Positions 18,918-27,504 of a DNA stretch of 61,860 bases are shown one piece after another. The translations under genes were made by a program, and so were the position numbers. Numbering within the stretch: position 1 is the stretch's first letter; the number at the start of each line of letters is the position of its first letter. The stretch spans positions 1 through 61,860 of the forward strand of contig NZ_LPNR01000086.1 of NCBI RefSeq assembly GCF_019266065.1, read 5' to 3'. The notes under the pieces were generated by a model. It saw only the letters and a list, made by a program, of their open reading frames with translations, was not told the origin of the DNA and made no database searches. This DNA is from Nocardia sp. MH4 (GTDB taxonomy: Bacteria > Actinomycetota > Actinomycetes > Mycobacteriales > Mycobacteriaceae).

Positions 18918-20122
18918 CGGGCATTCACCAGCAGGGCGTACTGGGCGGAGATGCGCTGCTGGGCATCGAGGAGCTGGTTCGACCAGACGTAGGCGGCGTA
19001 GCGGTCGTAGGACACCGCGCAGTAGAAACGGACGGCGAGCTTCTCCCGGCCGATGTATTCCTTGCACTTGGCGCTCGGCAGATTCTTGGGTGGGTCCGCG
19101 GCGGTGAACTTGCGGGTCAGGCCGCCGAGTTCGTCGCGCACCGCCTGCGCGCCGGCGATGTCACGCGCGCGGTAGACGTCGGAGCCGTCGTTGGCGAACA
19201 GGTCGACGCCGTTGTCGGCGATCATCTTCGTCGTACTCTCCGGGTCGGAGGAGAAGTGCCGCGCGGTGCGGCCCGCGTACACCCCTGGCGGGTTGATCCA
19301 CGAATCCTCGCGCGGCCGTGGGGCGGTGCGGCCGAGCATGTTCTCGCGGTCACGCGGCAGCGTCATCAGTTTGTCGACGGGGGTGGGGGTGAATTTCGCG
19401 ACCGAGGGCACGATGGTGTCGAGGCTCTTGCGGGTCAGGTCGAGCAGAGCCTGTTTGTCCACCTTTTCCAGATAGATCTTCAGGTAGTCGTAGAGCCACG
19501 TGTAGATCACGAGATGGCCGGTGGCGAACCAGGATCCGATCGATTGCTGGTCGGGCTGCCAATGCGCTTTCGCGGCGGGATAGCCGGGAATCTCGAGCGG
19601 CTGGTTGTTCGGCGCGTAGCCGAAATCGAGTCGTTCCAGGGCGGTCGCCGCGGCGGCGGCTTTCTGCTCGTCGGGGAAGATCATCACGGCATTGACCATG
19701 TCGATGCCTTTGTTGTCGGGCGCGGTCTGCGCCGAACTCACGAAACCGCCGATGAAATCCGGCGCGATCTCGCCGAATCGATCGACCGCCATGATCTTGC
19801 CGAGCGAGGCCTCGGCGTCGATGAACACCGTGGCGATCGACGGATTGGTGTGGATGAAGCGCGCGTCGACGTCGGCGGGCGTGGGAACGTGGTCGCCGAG
19901 CCGCTCGGCTTCGATGAATCGCGCCTGGTCCTGGTTCGCGACCGTGCCGACCTGGCGTGGCTGCGTCGCGTAGGCGCCGACATCGAGGGTGGCGATATCC
20001 ACCGGACTCTCGCTCGCGCCGGACGGTTCGTCGCCGGTGCCGCATGCCACGACGACACCTGCCAGCACGGTGGCCGCCAGCGCGGCGCACGCGGTCCTGG
20101 CTGATCTCGTGGCTCGCAACAC
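18914..20122 (-). CDS. DUF7373-like lipoprotein
   Basis: About 402 residues. A GGGAGGA ribosome site abuts an ATG at 20128 but is well spaced from the GTG at 20122, which is preferred here. The signal peptide ends at VVVAC. The motif LDVGAYATQPRQVG resembles that of the protein at 14659-15891. The C-terminal block is ISAQYALLVNAR. It is coupled by a four-base overlap to the next lipoprotein. It is a paralog of the other seven lipoproteins and of unknown function. Confidence 0.82.
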   Translation of the reverse strand: MLRATRSARTACAALAATVLAGVVVACGTGDEPSGASESPVDIATLDVGAYATQPRQVGTVANQDQARFIEAERLGDHVPTPADVDARFIHTNPSIATVFIDAEASLGKIMAVDRFGEIAPDFIGGFVSSAQTAPDNKGIDMVNAVMIFPDEQKAAAAATALERLDFGYAPNNQPLEIPGYPAAKAHWQPDQQSIGSWFATGHLVIYTWLYDYLKIYLEKVDKQALLDLTRKSLDTIVPSVAKFTPTPVDKLMTLPRDRENMLGRTAPRPREDSWINPPGVYAGRTARHFSSDPESTTKMIADNGVDLFANDGSDVYRARDIAGAQAVRDELGGLTRKFTAADPPKNLPSAKCKEYIGREKLAVRFYCAVSYDRYAAYVWSNQLLDAQQRISAQYALLVNAR

Positions 20123-20206
20123 GATCATTCCTCCCCGAAACGATGGTCGGCGGAATACTACGTCACCGAATTCGGGGATGGGTGGGGCCGTGGTGCGGCT
20201 ACGGAC

Positions 20207-21412
20207 TCACAAACTATTCGCGAGCAGGGCGTACTGGGCGGAGATCTTCTGGCGGACGTCGGGTTCCTGGTCGGAACTGACGATGCCGAGATAGCGCTTG
20301 TACGGGACGTAGCAGCGGTATTTGTACTCTTCCTCGGCGTCGCCCTGGTTGTTGAGTTGCAGGCATTTGGCGCCGGGGATGTCGGTAGGGGCGGGCAGGG
20401 TGTCGTAGTGGCCCGCGCTGTCGATGAGGCCGGTCATCAGGGCCTTGGCGGCGGCCAGGTCGCGCACGCGGGTGATGGAGCCGCCGTCGACCAGGGCGAC
20501 GGCCTCGGCGCCGGTGGACTCGACCAGGCGCTGGCGGGTGGTCTGGTCGTCGGCGTTGTTGACCAGGTGGGCAGGGTTGTAGACGGCGAAGGAGTGTTGG
20601 TCGGGGTGCTCGCCGGACCGGTCCTCGACCACGGCGCGGGCCAGGAGGCGCTCCGGGTCGATCGGCAGATCGCCGAGTTTGTCGAAGGGGGTGGGGGTGA
20701 AGGTGGCGAGCTGGGTGAGTTCGGCGGCGAGAGTCTTGTCGACCCAGGCGGTGAGGTCGGCGGCGTCGGCGCGCGGGCGCTGGATGAACAGCGAGATCAC
20801 GAACTCCTTGTGCGCCAGGAACGCGCCGATGGTCGGCACGTTCGGGCGCCAATGAACGTAGGCCTCGGGGTATTTGGTCGAGGGGAGCTTGCGGTTGTCC
20901 GGTGACACCGCCAGGTCGACGTCCTCGAGTTCGCGGGCGGCGAGGGTCGCCGCGGTGGCATCCGGGAAACGGAAGACAGCGGTGGTCACAGCGGTCGCGT
21001 CGGCCGCGGGGCGCTTCTGGCCCGACGGATCGGGCTTGTCGGAGCCAAGAGCGGCGTAGCCGGTGACGAATTTACGGTTCTCCAGAACAGGTTTGGAGAC
21101 ATTGGCGACGAAGTCGAGCGCACGCTCCACATCGGGGACCACGGTGCCGCCGCGGCCGTGGGACAGCGACGGATCGATCCGCACGGCGGGGATGACGGCC
21201 GCCGACATGCGGGTGCCCTCGACGAGCGCGCCCCGGCTGCCCGCGGTGTCGTCGTAGCTGTGGTGATCGGTGGCGTAGGTGCCCGTCTCCAGGCCGCGCA
21301 CGTCGGGTTCGGCGGCGACCGGGGTTCCGGTGACCGCGCAGCCGGTGAGGGCGGCGGCGATCATGGCACCACAGAGTGCGGACGCGATACGGATCTTCGT
21401 CGAATAGATCAT
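20207..21412 (-). CDS. DUF7373-like lipoprotein, first gene of the cluster
   Basis: A 401-residue lipoprotein (lipobox LTGC, Cys about 25). The family motif is LETGTYATD and the C-terminal block ISAQYALLANS. It is the first minus-strand gene of the cluster, divergent from an FHA gene across 142 bp, so the main promoter of the lipoprotein-kinase run probably lies in 21413-21554. About 85 bases separate it from the next lipoprotein gene. The function is unknown. Confidence 0.83.
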   Translation of the reverse strand: MIYSTKIRIASALCGAMIAAALTGCAVTGTPVAAEPDVRGLETGTYATDHHSYDDTAGSRGALVEGTRMSAAVIPAVRIDPSLSHGRGGTVVPDVERALDFVANVSKPVLENRKFVTGYAALGSDKPDPSGQKRPAADATAVTTAVFRFPDATAATLAARELEDVDLAVSPDNRKLPSTKYPEAYVHWRPNVPTIGAFLAHKEFVISLFIQRPRADAADLTAWVDKTLAAELTQLATFTPTPFDKLGDLPIDPERLLARAVVEDRSGEHPDQHSFAVYNPAHLVNNADDQTTRQRLVESTGAEAVALVDGGSITRVRDLAAAKALMTGLIDSAGHYDTLPAPTDIPGAKCLQLNNQGDAEEEYKYRCYVPYKRYLGIVSSDQEPDVRQKISAQYALLANSL

Positions 21413-21554
21413 CGGTGCCCCTTGATGTTCCTCCCGCGGTCCCTTGAAGTTACCGGACCAACGCCGCCCAGGGGGACCTATGTGGGCGGGTTTGCCATAG
21501 TCTGGAGGGCATGGCGACGACCCTGCTGCGCAGTTCCGGTAGAGGCCGATACCT

Positions 21555-22871
21555 GTGAGGGATCGGCAGGTCGAAGTCGTGCTCGGAAGTCACGCGGTCG
21601 CGCGCGTCGCGGGCGCGGTGATCGTGGTCGCTCATCGCGGGCACGGCAGGCTCACTCCCGACGACACCGCGGCGGTCGCGCTGGAATCGCTGGCCGAGCT
21701 CGTGCGCGCCGCCGCCGAGGAAGCGCCGGGCGGACCGGGGTCGGTGGTCGCGCGGGAGGCGACGCGCTGGCTGATGAAGTACGCCGAGCAGATCTCGCCG
21801 GGCACGCCGATCGATTTCGGGGTGCTCTCGAGCGCCGACAACGGCGGGGTCGCGATCTTCCTGCACGGCGCGGTGACGGCGGTGCTCGCCGGGGACGGCG
21901 CCGCGGAGTACTACCGGGGCAGCGACGCCGCGTTCACCGTCGACCGGGTGGCCTCCGAGCCGGCCACCGCGGTCGCGCTGTTCGTCGACGACGCCAAGGG
22001 CCGCATTCCCGATCTGCCGCCGGAGCGCGGTGTCGGGTGGCTGGTGGAGGGGATCGCGCAGGCGGGCGGCGCCGTGGTGTGGTCCAACGGGACCCGCTCC
22101 CGGGTCCGCACCGCCGAACCGGCGGCGGGCACGCGCAGGCCACCGCCGCCCACCGCCCGCATCGATCGGGAACCACATCCGGCGCAGGCGGATTCGCGTC
22201 CGGCCGAGCCGCCCGCCACCGGGATGCAGCCGGCGACGTCGCTGATGGACGCGGCCACCGGTGCCACCGGACCGGCGCACGCGGCCGTCGACCCGCACAA
22301 CGCCGAGACCAGGAACGCGGGCACCAACCCCGCGCCTGAACCCGACCCCGACCTGCAGCGCCGCCTCGAGGCGACGGCCAGGTCGACGGTGCTCACGGTC
22401 AAGGTGATGGGATTCAAGTGCGCGCGTGCGCATCCCAGTGATCCGCGCTCGGCGTTCTGCACGGTCTGCGGCATGCCGGTCGACCAGACCCAGGCGCTCA
22501 GCGAGGTGGTGCGTCCGCCGCTGGGCATGCTCGTCCTCGACGACGGCATGACCTACCTGCTCGCCGCCGACGCGGTGATCGGCCGCGACCCGGAGAACTC
22601 CGAAGCCGCCCAGCGCGGGCTCATCCCGCTGCGCGTCGACGACACCTCCGGCGGGATGTCCCGCGCGCACGCCGAAGTGCACCTGGTGAGTTGGGACGTC
22701 CAGCTCGTCGACCGCGGTTCGACCAACGGCACCCGTACCCGCCTGCCCGGCTACCGCGACTGGATCCGGCTCACCCCGAACCAGCCGATGGTGCTGATCC
22801 CGGGCACCGAGGTGATGATCGGCAACCGTGTCCTGCGCTTCGAGCCGGCCGCACCACCCCCGTTCGGCTGA
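21555..22871 (+). CDS. FHA-domain protein
   Basis: A 438-residue soluble protein. Residues 334-438 form an FHA phosphothreonine-binding domain, with the GRD turn, a Ser-Arg-x-His stretch (SRAHAEV) and the STNGT loop all present. Just before it, about residues 287-305, is a cluster of three Cys and one His that could bind zinc. The first 190 residues are a separate domain that I do not recognise; its Asp/Gly pattern faintly recalls PP2C phosphatases, but no metal-ligand set is clear. The middle is Pro/Ala-rich. It is divergent from the lipoprotein-kinase cluster, so it is a candidate reader of those kinases. Confidence 0.8.
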   Translation: MRDRQVEVVLGSHAVARVAGAVIVVAHRGHGRLTPDDTAAVALESLAELVRAAAEEAPGGPGSVVAREATRWLMKYAEQISPGTPIDFGVLSSADNGGVAIFLHGAVTAVLAGDGAAEYYRGSDAAFTVDRVASEPATAVALFVDDAKGRIPDLPPERGVGWLVEGIAQAGGAVVWSNGTRSRVRTAEPAAGTRRPPPPTARIDREPHPAQADSRPAEPPATGMQPATSLMDAATGATGPAHAAVDPHNAETRNAGTNPAPEPDPDLQRRLEATARSTVLTVKVMGFKCARAHPSDPRSAFCTVCGMPVDQTQALSEVVRPPLGMLVLDDGMTYLLAADAVIGRDPENSEAAQRGLIPLRVDDTSGGMSRAHAEVHLVSWDVQLVDRGSTNGTRTRLPGYRDWIRLTPNQPMVLIPGTEVMIGNRVLRFEPAAPPPFG

Positions 22872-22889
22872 CAGAGCCGCACACCACCA

Positions 22890-23062
22890 CGCCCGACCCC
22901 ACGGAGGGGCGGGTCAGCCGGCGCCCTGAACCCAGCCACCGCGCCCGACCTCTAGGGAGGGGCGGGTCAGCCGGCGCCCTGAACCCAGCCACCAGGCCCG
23001 GCCTCTAGGGAGGGGCGGGTCAGCCGTTGAACCCAGCCACCGCGCCCGACCTCTAGGGAGGG
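22890..23062. repeat. Tandem repeat, about 50-bp unit, 3.4 copies
   Basis: Units begin at about 22890, 22940, 22993 and 23041 (the last partial). Each contains GGAGGGGCGGGTCAGCC followed by GAACCCAGCCAC. The third unit lacks five bases within it. The array abuts the two-hairpin element and its last unit runs into the first hairpin. Confidence 0.85.
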
Positions 23063-23064
23063 CA

Positions 23065-23192
23065 GGCAGGCGAAGCCTGCCGTCGCGGCCGTCCCGTCGG
23101 TCAGGTGCCGTGGCGTCCGCGACGAAGGAGCAAGCCACGGCACCTGACCGACGGGACCGGAGGGGCCGCGACCTCGAGCGCGCCAGCGCTCC
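23065..23192. repeat. Two-hairpin element, copy 1
   Basis: Hairpin 1 has 7-bp arms at 23065-23071 and 23075-23081 with a GAA loop. Hairpin 2 has outer 9-bp arms at 23082-23090 and 23164-23172 and inner perfect 22-bp arms at 23093-23114 and 23134-23155 around a 19-base loop. A conserved tail with GAGCGCGCCAGCGCTCC ends at 23192, seven bases from the metallopeptidase stop. A second copy lies at 48452-48581 with changes that keep the pairing. Confidence 0.9.
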
Positions 23193-23198
23193 AACACT

Positions 23199-24644
23199 TC
23201 AGCTGTACCGCGACAAGCAGGTGGTCTCGCCGTTGAGCACGCCCGCCCGGAAGGCGTCGACGCGGGAGAAGCCGCTGGGGACGGTGTTGCCCTCGGTGTC
23301 GCTGGCGGCCAGGCCGTCGGTGAGCAGGCCGGAGACGGCCTCGTCGAGGTCGCCGGCCGAGAGCTGGATATCGCCCTGGCTGACCGGGCGGCCGGGCTGG
23401 GCCAGCTTGCCGGTGACGACACCGGACAGGCAGGCCGCGCGCAGACCGGTCTTCGCGCCCGTCAGCGCCTGGCCGTGACTGCGCTGCACGGCGAGGGTGT
23501 AGCGGGAGATGAACACGACATAGCCGTTGTAGTCGCCGCTGACCTTGACCGGGAGCGGGCCGTCGTCGTCGGTGTCGACCGAGCCGCGCTGCGCCAGCGC
23601 GGGCACGTCGGTGGCGATGACGTTCCTGGCCGGGCAGTAGGTGACCGGTTCGGTGGCGGTGCCGTCCTTGCAGTCGATCCTGGCGCCGGAGTATTCGTAG
23701 GTCGGAACGTCCTCGACCGGCAGGATCGACTGCAGCGCCTTGCTCAGCTCGACCAGGTTCTCCTTGGAGATCGGGTACTCGCCGCGGCCCTGGTCGCCGG
23801 AGAAGCTCTGCGGCAGGTTGCCGCGGCGCTGGTCGATCTCCTCGTCGTCGATGCCCTTGCAGCCGCGCGGGCCGTCGGTGAAGCCGATCTGCACCGCGGT
23901 GACACGCTCGAAGGCCGAGCCGTGCACGCTCTCGGGGTCGTCGGGGTCGGAGTCGCGGATCGAAACCGTCGCGGCCAGGACGGAATTCAGGCCGTCGGAG
24001 GTGTTGATCGTGAAGTGCTTGGACTTGCCCTCGGCGACGTGGCGCATGAACGCGCCGGCGAAGCAGTCGGCCTGCTGTTCCTTGACCAGGACCGGGGTCT
24101 TCTTGGTGACCAGCTTGGCCATGGTCTGGATGGCGTGACCGTACTCGTGGGCCAGCACCATGACCACCGACATCTTCCCGAAGGTCTCGCTCATGGTGGG
24201 CAGCAGCATCGCGCGGTCCCAGCCGATGGAGTTGTCGCTGCGGCAGTAGGCGGCGTTGACCAGGTGGTAGGTGGTCTCCTTGCAGAATTCGATCGCCTGG
24301 TTGCGCGAGGCCCTGGCGTTCCAGGACACCAGCTTCTCGACCGGCTCGAAGGTCTCGCCGCGGAACTCGACGCCGAAGGCGTCCTTCCAATACGACTGGA
24401 TGTCGTCGATCGCGTTGAGTGCCAGCGCGTCGACCTCGCCGCCGTCGCCGTTGGACGCGGTCAGCGCCGAATCCGGCACGTTCGGCCGCGGGCCGTTCGG
24501 GCCGCCGGTGGTCGGCAGCCCGGCCACCTGGAACGGGTCGTCGTAGATCGAGACCCCGTGGCCGTCGATCGCCCGCGTGCAGCCCGCACTCAGCAACGCG
24601 CATAGCACGGCGGTGATCGCAATGAGCACTTGGGGTTTCGGCAT
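23199..24644 (-). CDS. Neutral zinc metallopeptidase lipoprotein, LpqM-like
   Basis: About 481 residues from MPKPQVLIA; lipobox LSAGC (Cys 20 or nearby). The zinc site HEYGH is present in a helix (VVMVLAHEYGHAIQTM), and downstream acidic residues (QQADCFAGAF) fit the third ligand of the putative neutral zinc metallopeptidase family. The rest has many paired Cys, as expected outside the cell. M. tuberculosis LpqM is the nearest annotated type I recall; orthology is not proved. It is divergent from the FHA-ABC gene over 107 bp, and its 3' end touches the two-hairpin element. Confidence 0.87.
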   Translation of the reverse strand: MPKPQVLIAITAVLCALLSAGCTRAIDGHGVSIYDDPFQVAGLPTTGGPNGPRPNVPDSALTASNGDGGEVDALALNAIDDIQSYWKDAFGVEFRGETFEPVEKLVSWNARASRNQAIEFCKETTYHLVNAAYCRSDNSIGWDRAMLLPTMSETFGKMSVVMVLAHEYGHAIQTMAKLVTKKTPVLVKEQQADCFAGAFMRHVAEGKSKHFTINTSDGLNSVLAATVSIRDSDPDDPESVHGSAFERVTAVQIGFTDGPRGCKGIDDEEIDQRRGNLPQSFSGDQGRGEYPISKENLVELSKALQSILPVEDVPTYEYSGARIDCKDGTATEPVTYCPARNVIATDVPALAQRGSVDTDDDGPLPVKVSGDYNGYVVFISRYTLAVQRSHGQALTGAKTGLRAACLSGVVTGKLAQPGRPVSQGDIQLSAGDLDEAVSGLLTDGLAASDTEGNTVPSGFSRVDAFRAGVLNGETTCLSRYS

Positions 24645-24738
24645 CAGTCCCCCTGGTCGGCCGGATACTTGTGCAGGTCGATCGCCGGATCGGGACTGAA
24701 GCCGTCTCGGGGGCACCGCCGATGTCCGGGCGATGGCA

Positions 24739-24744
24739 TAGTAT
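24739..24744 (+). promoter_or_regulatory. Possible -10 box (TAGTAT) for a leaderless FHA-ABC transcript
   Basis: TAGTAT fits the TAnnnT pattern and ends seven bases before the ATG at 24752. No ribosome site is visible, which fits a leaderless mRNA. No clear -35 box is seen. Confidence 0.4.
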
Positions 24745-24751
24745 CCGCTCC

Positions 24752-27274
24752 ATGTCTTCACCGGGGGCGCAGACCATCACCGTGCGCCATGATGGAACCG
24801 AACGAGTCTTCGAAGCGAGCCAGCAGATCACCATGGGCCGGGCGCCCGAAGTGACGCTGTTCGTGGACAGTCCGCTGGTCTCGCGCGTGCACGCCACTCT
24901 GCGTTTCCAGAACGGCGCGTGGGTGCTCGCCGACAACGGCAGCACCAATGGCGTTTTCGTCGACGCGCGCAGGCTGAGTCAGCCTGTGTCGATCGATCGG
25001 CCCACACAGGTGCGTCTGGGGGACGCTATCAGTGGGCCGTTGCTGCATCTGGTGCCCGCGGCGCCATCGTCGCGGCATGCCGCGACGATGCTCGCACCGC
25101 CGTCCCAGCCGCAGCAACAGCAACGTCCGCCGCAACGTCCGCAGCAGCAGCCCTACCAACCGCCGTCCAGACCGGCGCCGCAGCAGCCGCAGTACGTGCC
25201 GACCTCGCAGCTGCCGTCCCAGCCGATGGCGCCGCAGGACAACATCAACATGACCCGCCGCGCCGACTCCTCGATGCTGCCGCCGGTGCGCAAGTCGGCC
25301 TCCACCGAGCCGGTGGCGCGCGGCGATCGCATTCCGCCCGGCGGCCTGAGCATCGGCCGAACCTCCGACAATCAGATCGTCGTCAACGATCCGCTGGCCT
25401 CGCGCAAGCACGCGCGCCTGGTGTCCTCGAACGAGGGCCTGGTCATCGAGGACCTCGGGTCGGCCAACGGCACCTTCGTCAACGGTCACCGTCAGCAGCG
25501 CACGGTGCTGCGCGAGCGCGACATCGTCACCATCGGCAATATCGACTTCGTCGTCACCCAGGGCGCGCTGGCGCATCGGCAGAAGCCGGTCGCCGAGCTC
25601 GGCCTGACGGTGCACGGGGTCGGTTTCACCGTCGAGGGCAACAAGCAACTGCTCGTCGACGTCAACATGCAGGCCGGTCGTGGCACGCTGACCGCGCTGA
25701 TCGGCCCCTCGGGCGCGGGCAAGTCGACGCTGTCGAAGCTGATCGCGGGCAGCACCCAGCCCTCCGGCGGTGTGGTCACCTTCGAGGGCCGCAACCTGCA
25801 CGCCGAGTACGAGGCGCTGCGCTCCCGTATCGGCATGGTCCCGCAGGACGACGTGTTGCACCGTCAGCTCACCGTCCGCCAGGCCCTCGGCTTCGCCGCC
25901 GAACTGCGGCTGCCGCCCGATACCACCAAGGCCGACCGCCAGCAGGTGATCGACGGCGTCCTGCAGGAGCTCTCGCTCACCCAGCACGCCGACACCCGCG
26001 TCGACCGGCTCTCCGGCGGTCAGCGCAAGCGCGCGTCGGTGGCGATGGAGCTGCTGACCGGTCCGTCGCTGCTGATCCTCGACGAGCCGACCTCGGGCCT
26101 GGACCCGGCGCTGGACCGGCAGGTCATGCAGATGCTGCGCGAACTGGCCGACGCCGGTCGCGTGGTGATCGTGGTGACCCACTCGGTCGCCTGCCTGGAC
26201 ATGTGCGACCAGGTGGTGCTGCTCGCGCCGGGCGGCAAGACCGCCTTCGCCGGGCACCCCGGTGGCGTCGGCGCCGCGCTCGGCACGACCGACTGGGCCG
26301 AGATCTTCGCCAAGGTCGCGGCCAACCCGGACCAGGCCTTCGCGGCCTATCGCTCCAGGCAGGCCTACGTGCCACCGCCGCCGCCACCGGCGCCGCTGAA
26401 CCGCGGCAACGCGGGCGCGCCACCGCAGTCGAGCGGGATGCGCCAGTTCAGCACGCTGGCGCGCAGGCAGTTGCGATTGATCTTCGCCGACCGGGGCTAT
26501 CTGATCTTCCTGGTGGTGCTGCCGTTCATCCTGGGCGCGTTGTCGCTGGTGGTGCCTGGTAGCGACGGCTTCACCGAGGGGCCGCTGATCGCCCAGCCGG
26601 ACGGATCGTTCGCGCGATCCAGCGGTGGCGAGGCGCAGCAGCTGCTGGTCGTGCTGATCCTCGGCGCGTGCTTCATGGGCGCCACGCTGACCGTGCGCGA
26701 CCTGGTCGGTGAGCGGTCGATCTTCTATCGCGAGCGCGCGGTCGGCCTGCTGCCGTCGGCGTATCTGATGGCCAAGATCGTGGTGTTCAGCGTGACCGCG
26801 TTCCTGCAGTCGGCGGTGCTGGTCGGCATCACCTTCCTCGGCAAGAAGGCGCCGCCGGAGGGCGCGCTGATCCCGAACGGCAGCGTCGAGCTGTACTTCG
26901 ACATCGCGATGACCGCGGTCTGCTGTGTGGTGTTCGGTCTGCTGATGTCGAGCCTGGCCAAGTCCAACGAGCAGGTCATGCCGATGCTCGTGGTGATGAT
27001 CATGGTGCAGCTGGTGATGGCGGGCGGCCTGATCCCGGTGACCGACCGGGTCGGCCTCGAGCAGGTGTCGTACCTGTTCCCGTCGCGCTGGGGTTACGCC
27101 GCGGGCGCGGCGACCGTCGACCTGCGCGAGCTGGTCATCGGTGCGCAGGAGGATCCGCTCTGGGAACACAAGCCGGGGATCTGGATCCTCGACATCGTGC
27201 TGTTGATCGTGATCACCTCGATTCTGGCGGTCATCACCTGGAGCCGGCTACGCCTGAAGAAGTCGCAGGCATGA
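24752..27274 (+). CDS. FHA-FHA-ABC transporter, Rv1747-like
   Basis: An 840-residue protein. FHA 1 covers about residues 5-90 (STNGVFVD loop), then a Gln/Pro-rich linker, FHA 2 about 197-275 (SRKHARL, ANGTF), an ABC ATPase about 290-510 with P-loop near 317 (GPSGAGKST), signature LSGGQRKRA and Walker B LLILDEPTSGLD, and six or so membrane segments from about 580 to the end. This is the layout of M. tuberculosis Rv1747, a half-transporter regulated by kinase PknF through its FHA domains. The PknF-like kinases at 10524 and 16058 are natural candidates to control it here. The substrate is unknown; cell-wall glycolipid export has been suggested for Rv1747. Confidence 0.92.
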   Translation: MSSPGAQTITVRHDGTERVFEASQQITMGRAPEVTLFVDSPLVSRVHATLRFQNGAWVLADNGSTNGVFVDARRLSQPVSIDRPTQVRLGDAISGPLLHLVPAAPSSRHAATMLAPPSQPQQQQRPPQRPQQQPYQPPSRPAPQQPQYVPTSQLPSQPMAPQDNINMTRRADSSMLPPVRKSASTEPVARGDRIPPGGLSIGRTSDNQIVVNDPLASRKHARLVSSNEGLVIEDLGSANGTFVNGHRQQRTVLRERDIVTIGNIDFVVTQGALAHRQKPVAELGLTVHGVGFTVEGNKQLLVDVNMQAGRGTLTALIGPSGAGKSTLSKLIAGSTQPSGGVVTFEGRNLHAEYEALRSRIGMVPQDDVLHRQLTVRQALGFAAELRLPPDTTKADRQQVIDGVLQELSLTQHADTRVDRLSGGQRKRASVAMELLTGPSLLILDEPTSGLDPALDRQVMQMLRELADAGRVVIVVTHSVACLDMCDQVVLLAPGGKTAFAGHPGGVGAALGTTDWAEIFAKVAANPDQAFAAYRSRQAYVPPPPPPAPLNRGNAGAPPQSSGMRQFSTLARRQLRLIFADRGYLIFLVVLPFILGALSLVVPGSDGFTEGPLIAQPDGSFARSSGGEAQQLLVVLILGACFMGATLTVRDLVGERSIFYRERAVGLLPSAYLMAKIVVFSVTAFLQSAVLVGITFLGKKAPPEGALIPNGSVELYFDIAMTAVCCVVFGLLMSSLAKSNEQVMPMLVVMIMVQLVMAGGLIPVTDRVGLEQVSYLFPSRWGYAAGAATVDLRELVIGAQEDPLWEHKPGIWILDIVLLIVITSILAVITWSRLRLKKSQA

Positions 27275-27420
27275 GCGGTCAGCGCCCGGAGGCGGCAGCT
27301 CGCGTCACCACGGAGGGCGCCCGAGCATGCCTGAGCGGGCACCGCATGAGCGGTCAGCGCCCGGAGGCGGCAGCTCGCGTCACCACGGAGGGCGCCCGAG
27401 CATGCCTGAGCGGGCACCGC
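27271..27420. repeat. 75-bp tandem direct repeat, two full copies
   Basis: 27271-27345 and 27346-27420 appear identical, and the first bases of a third copy follow at 27421. The unit is a multiple of three and open in the ATG frame. About 60 bp of the same sequence recur between groES and groEL at 57876-57935. Confidence 0.92.
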
Positions 27421-27504
27421 ATGAGCGGGGATCGCAAGGTCAGGGCCATATCGGCGGGCATGCTGCGCGTGTCGCCCGCCGACCGGGCACACTTGAGCCT
27501 GTGA
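27271..27504 (+). CDS. Small ORF built from the 75-bp repeat
   Basis: A 77-residue ORF made of two identical 25-residue units beginning MSGQRPEAAARV and a third, different end. Its ATG overlaps the transporter stop (ATGA) and its stop overlaps the GTG of the next gene (GTGA), the classical coupled arrangement at both ends. It may be a real small protein or may only keep ribosomes moving between its neighbours. No known domain was recognised, and the repeat also occurs outside genes, so existence as a protein is uncertain. Confidence 0.4.
   Translation: MSGQRPEAAARVTTEGARACLSGHRMSGQRPEAAARVTTEGARACLSGHRMSGDRKVRAISAGMLRVSPADRAHLSL

Larger units (their letters stand above)
22872..23198. other. 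Gene-free convergent region filled by repeats
   Basis: These 327 bases between the converging FHA and metallopeptidase genes hold a short tandem repeat (22890-23062) and one copy of the two-hairpin element (23065-23192). No credible coding sequence was seen. Confidence 0.8.

Noticed and set aside
24758..27169. 803-codon minus-strand ORF opposite the FHA-ABC gene
   Set aside because: The plus strand has clear FHA, ABC and membrane motifs; the opposite frame shows only Arg/Gly/Gln-rich filler.
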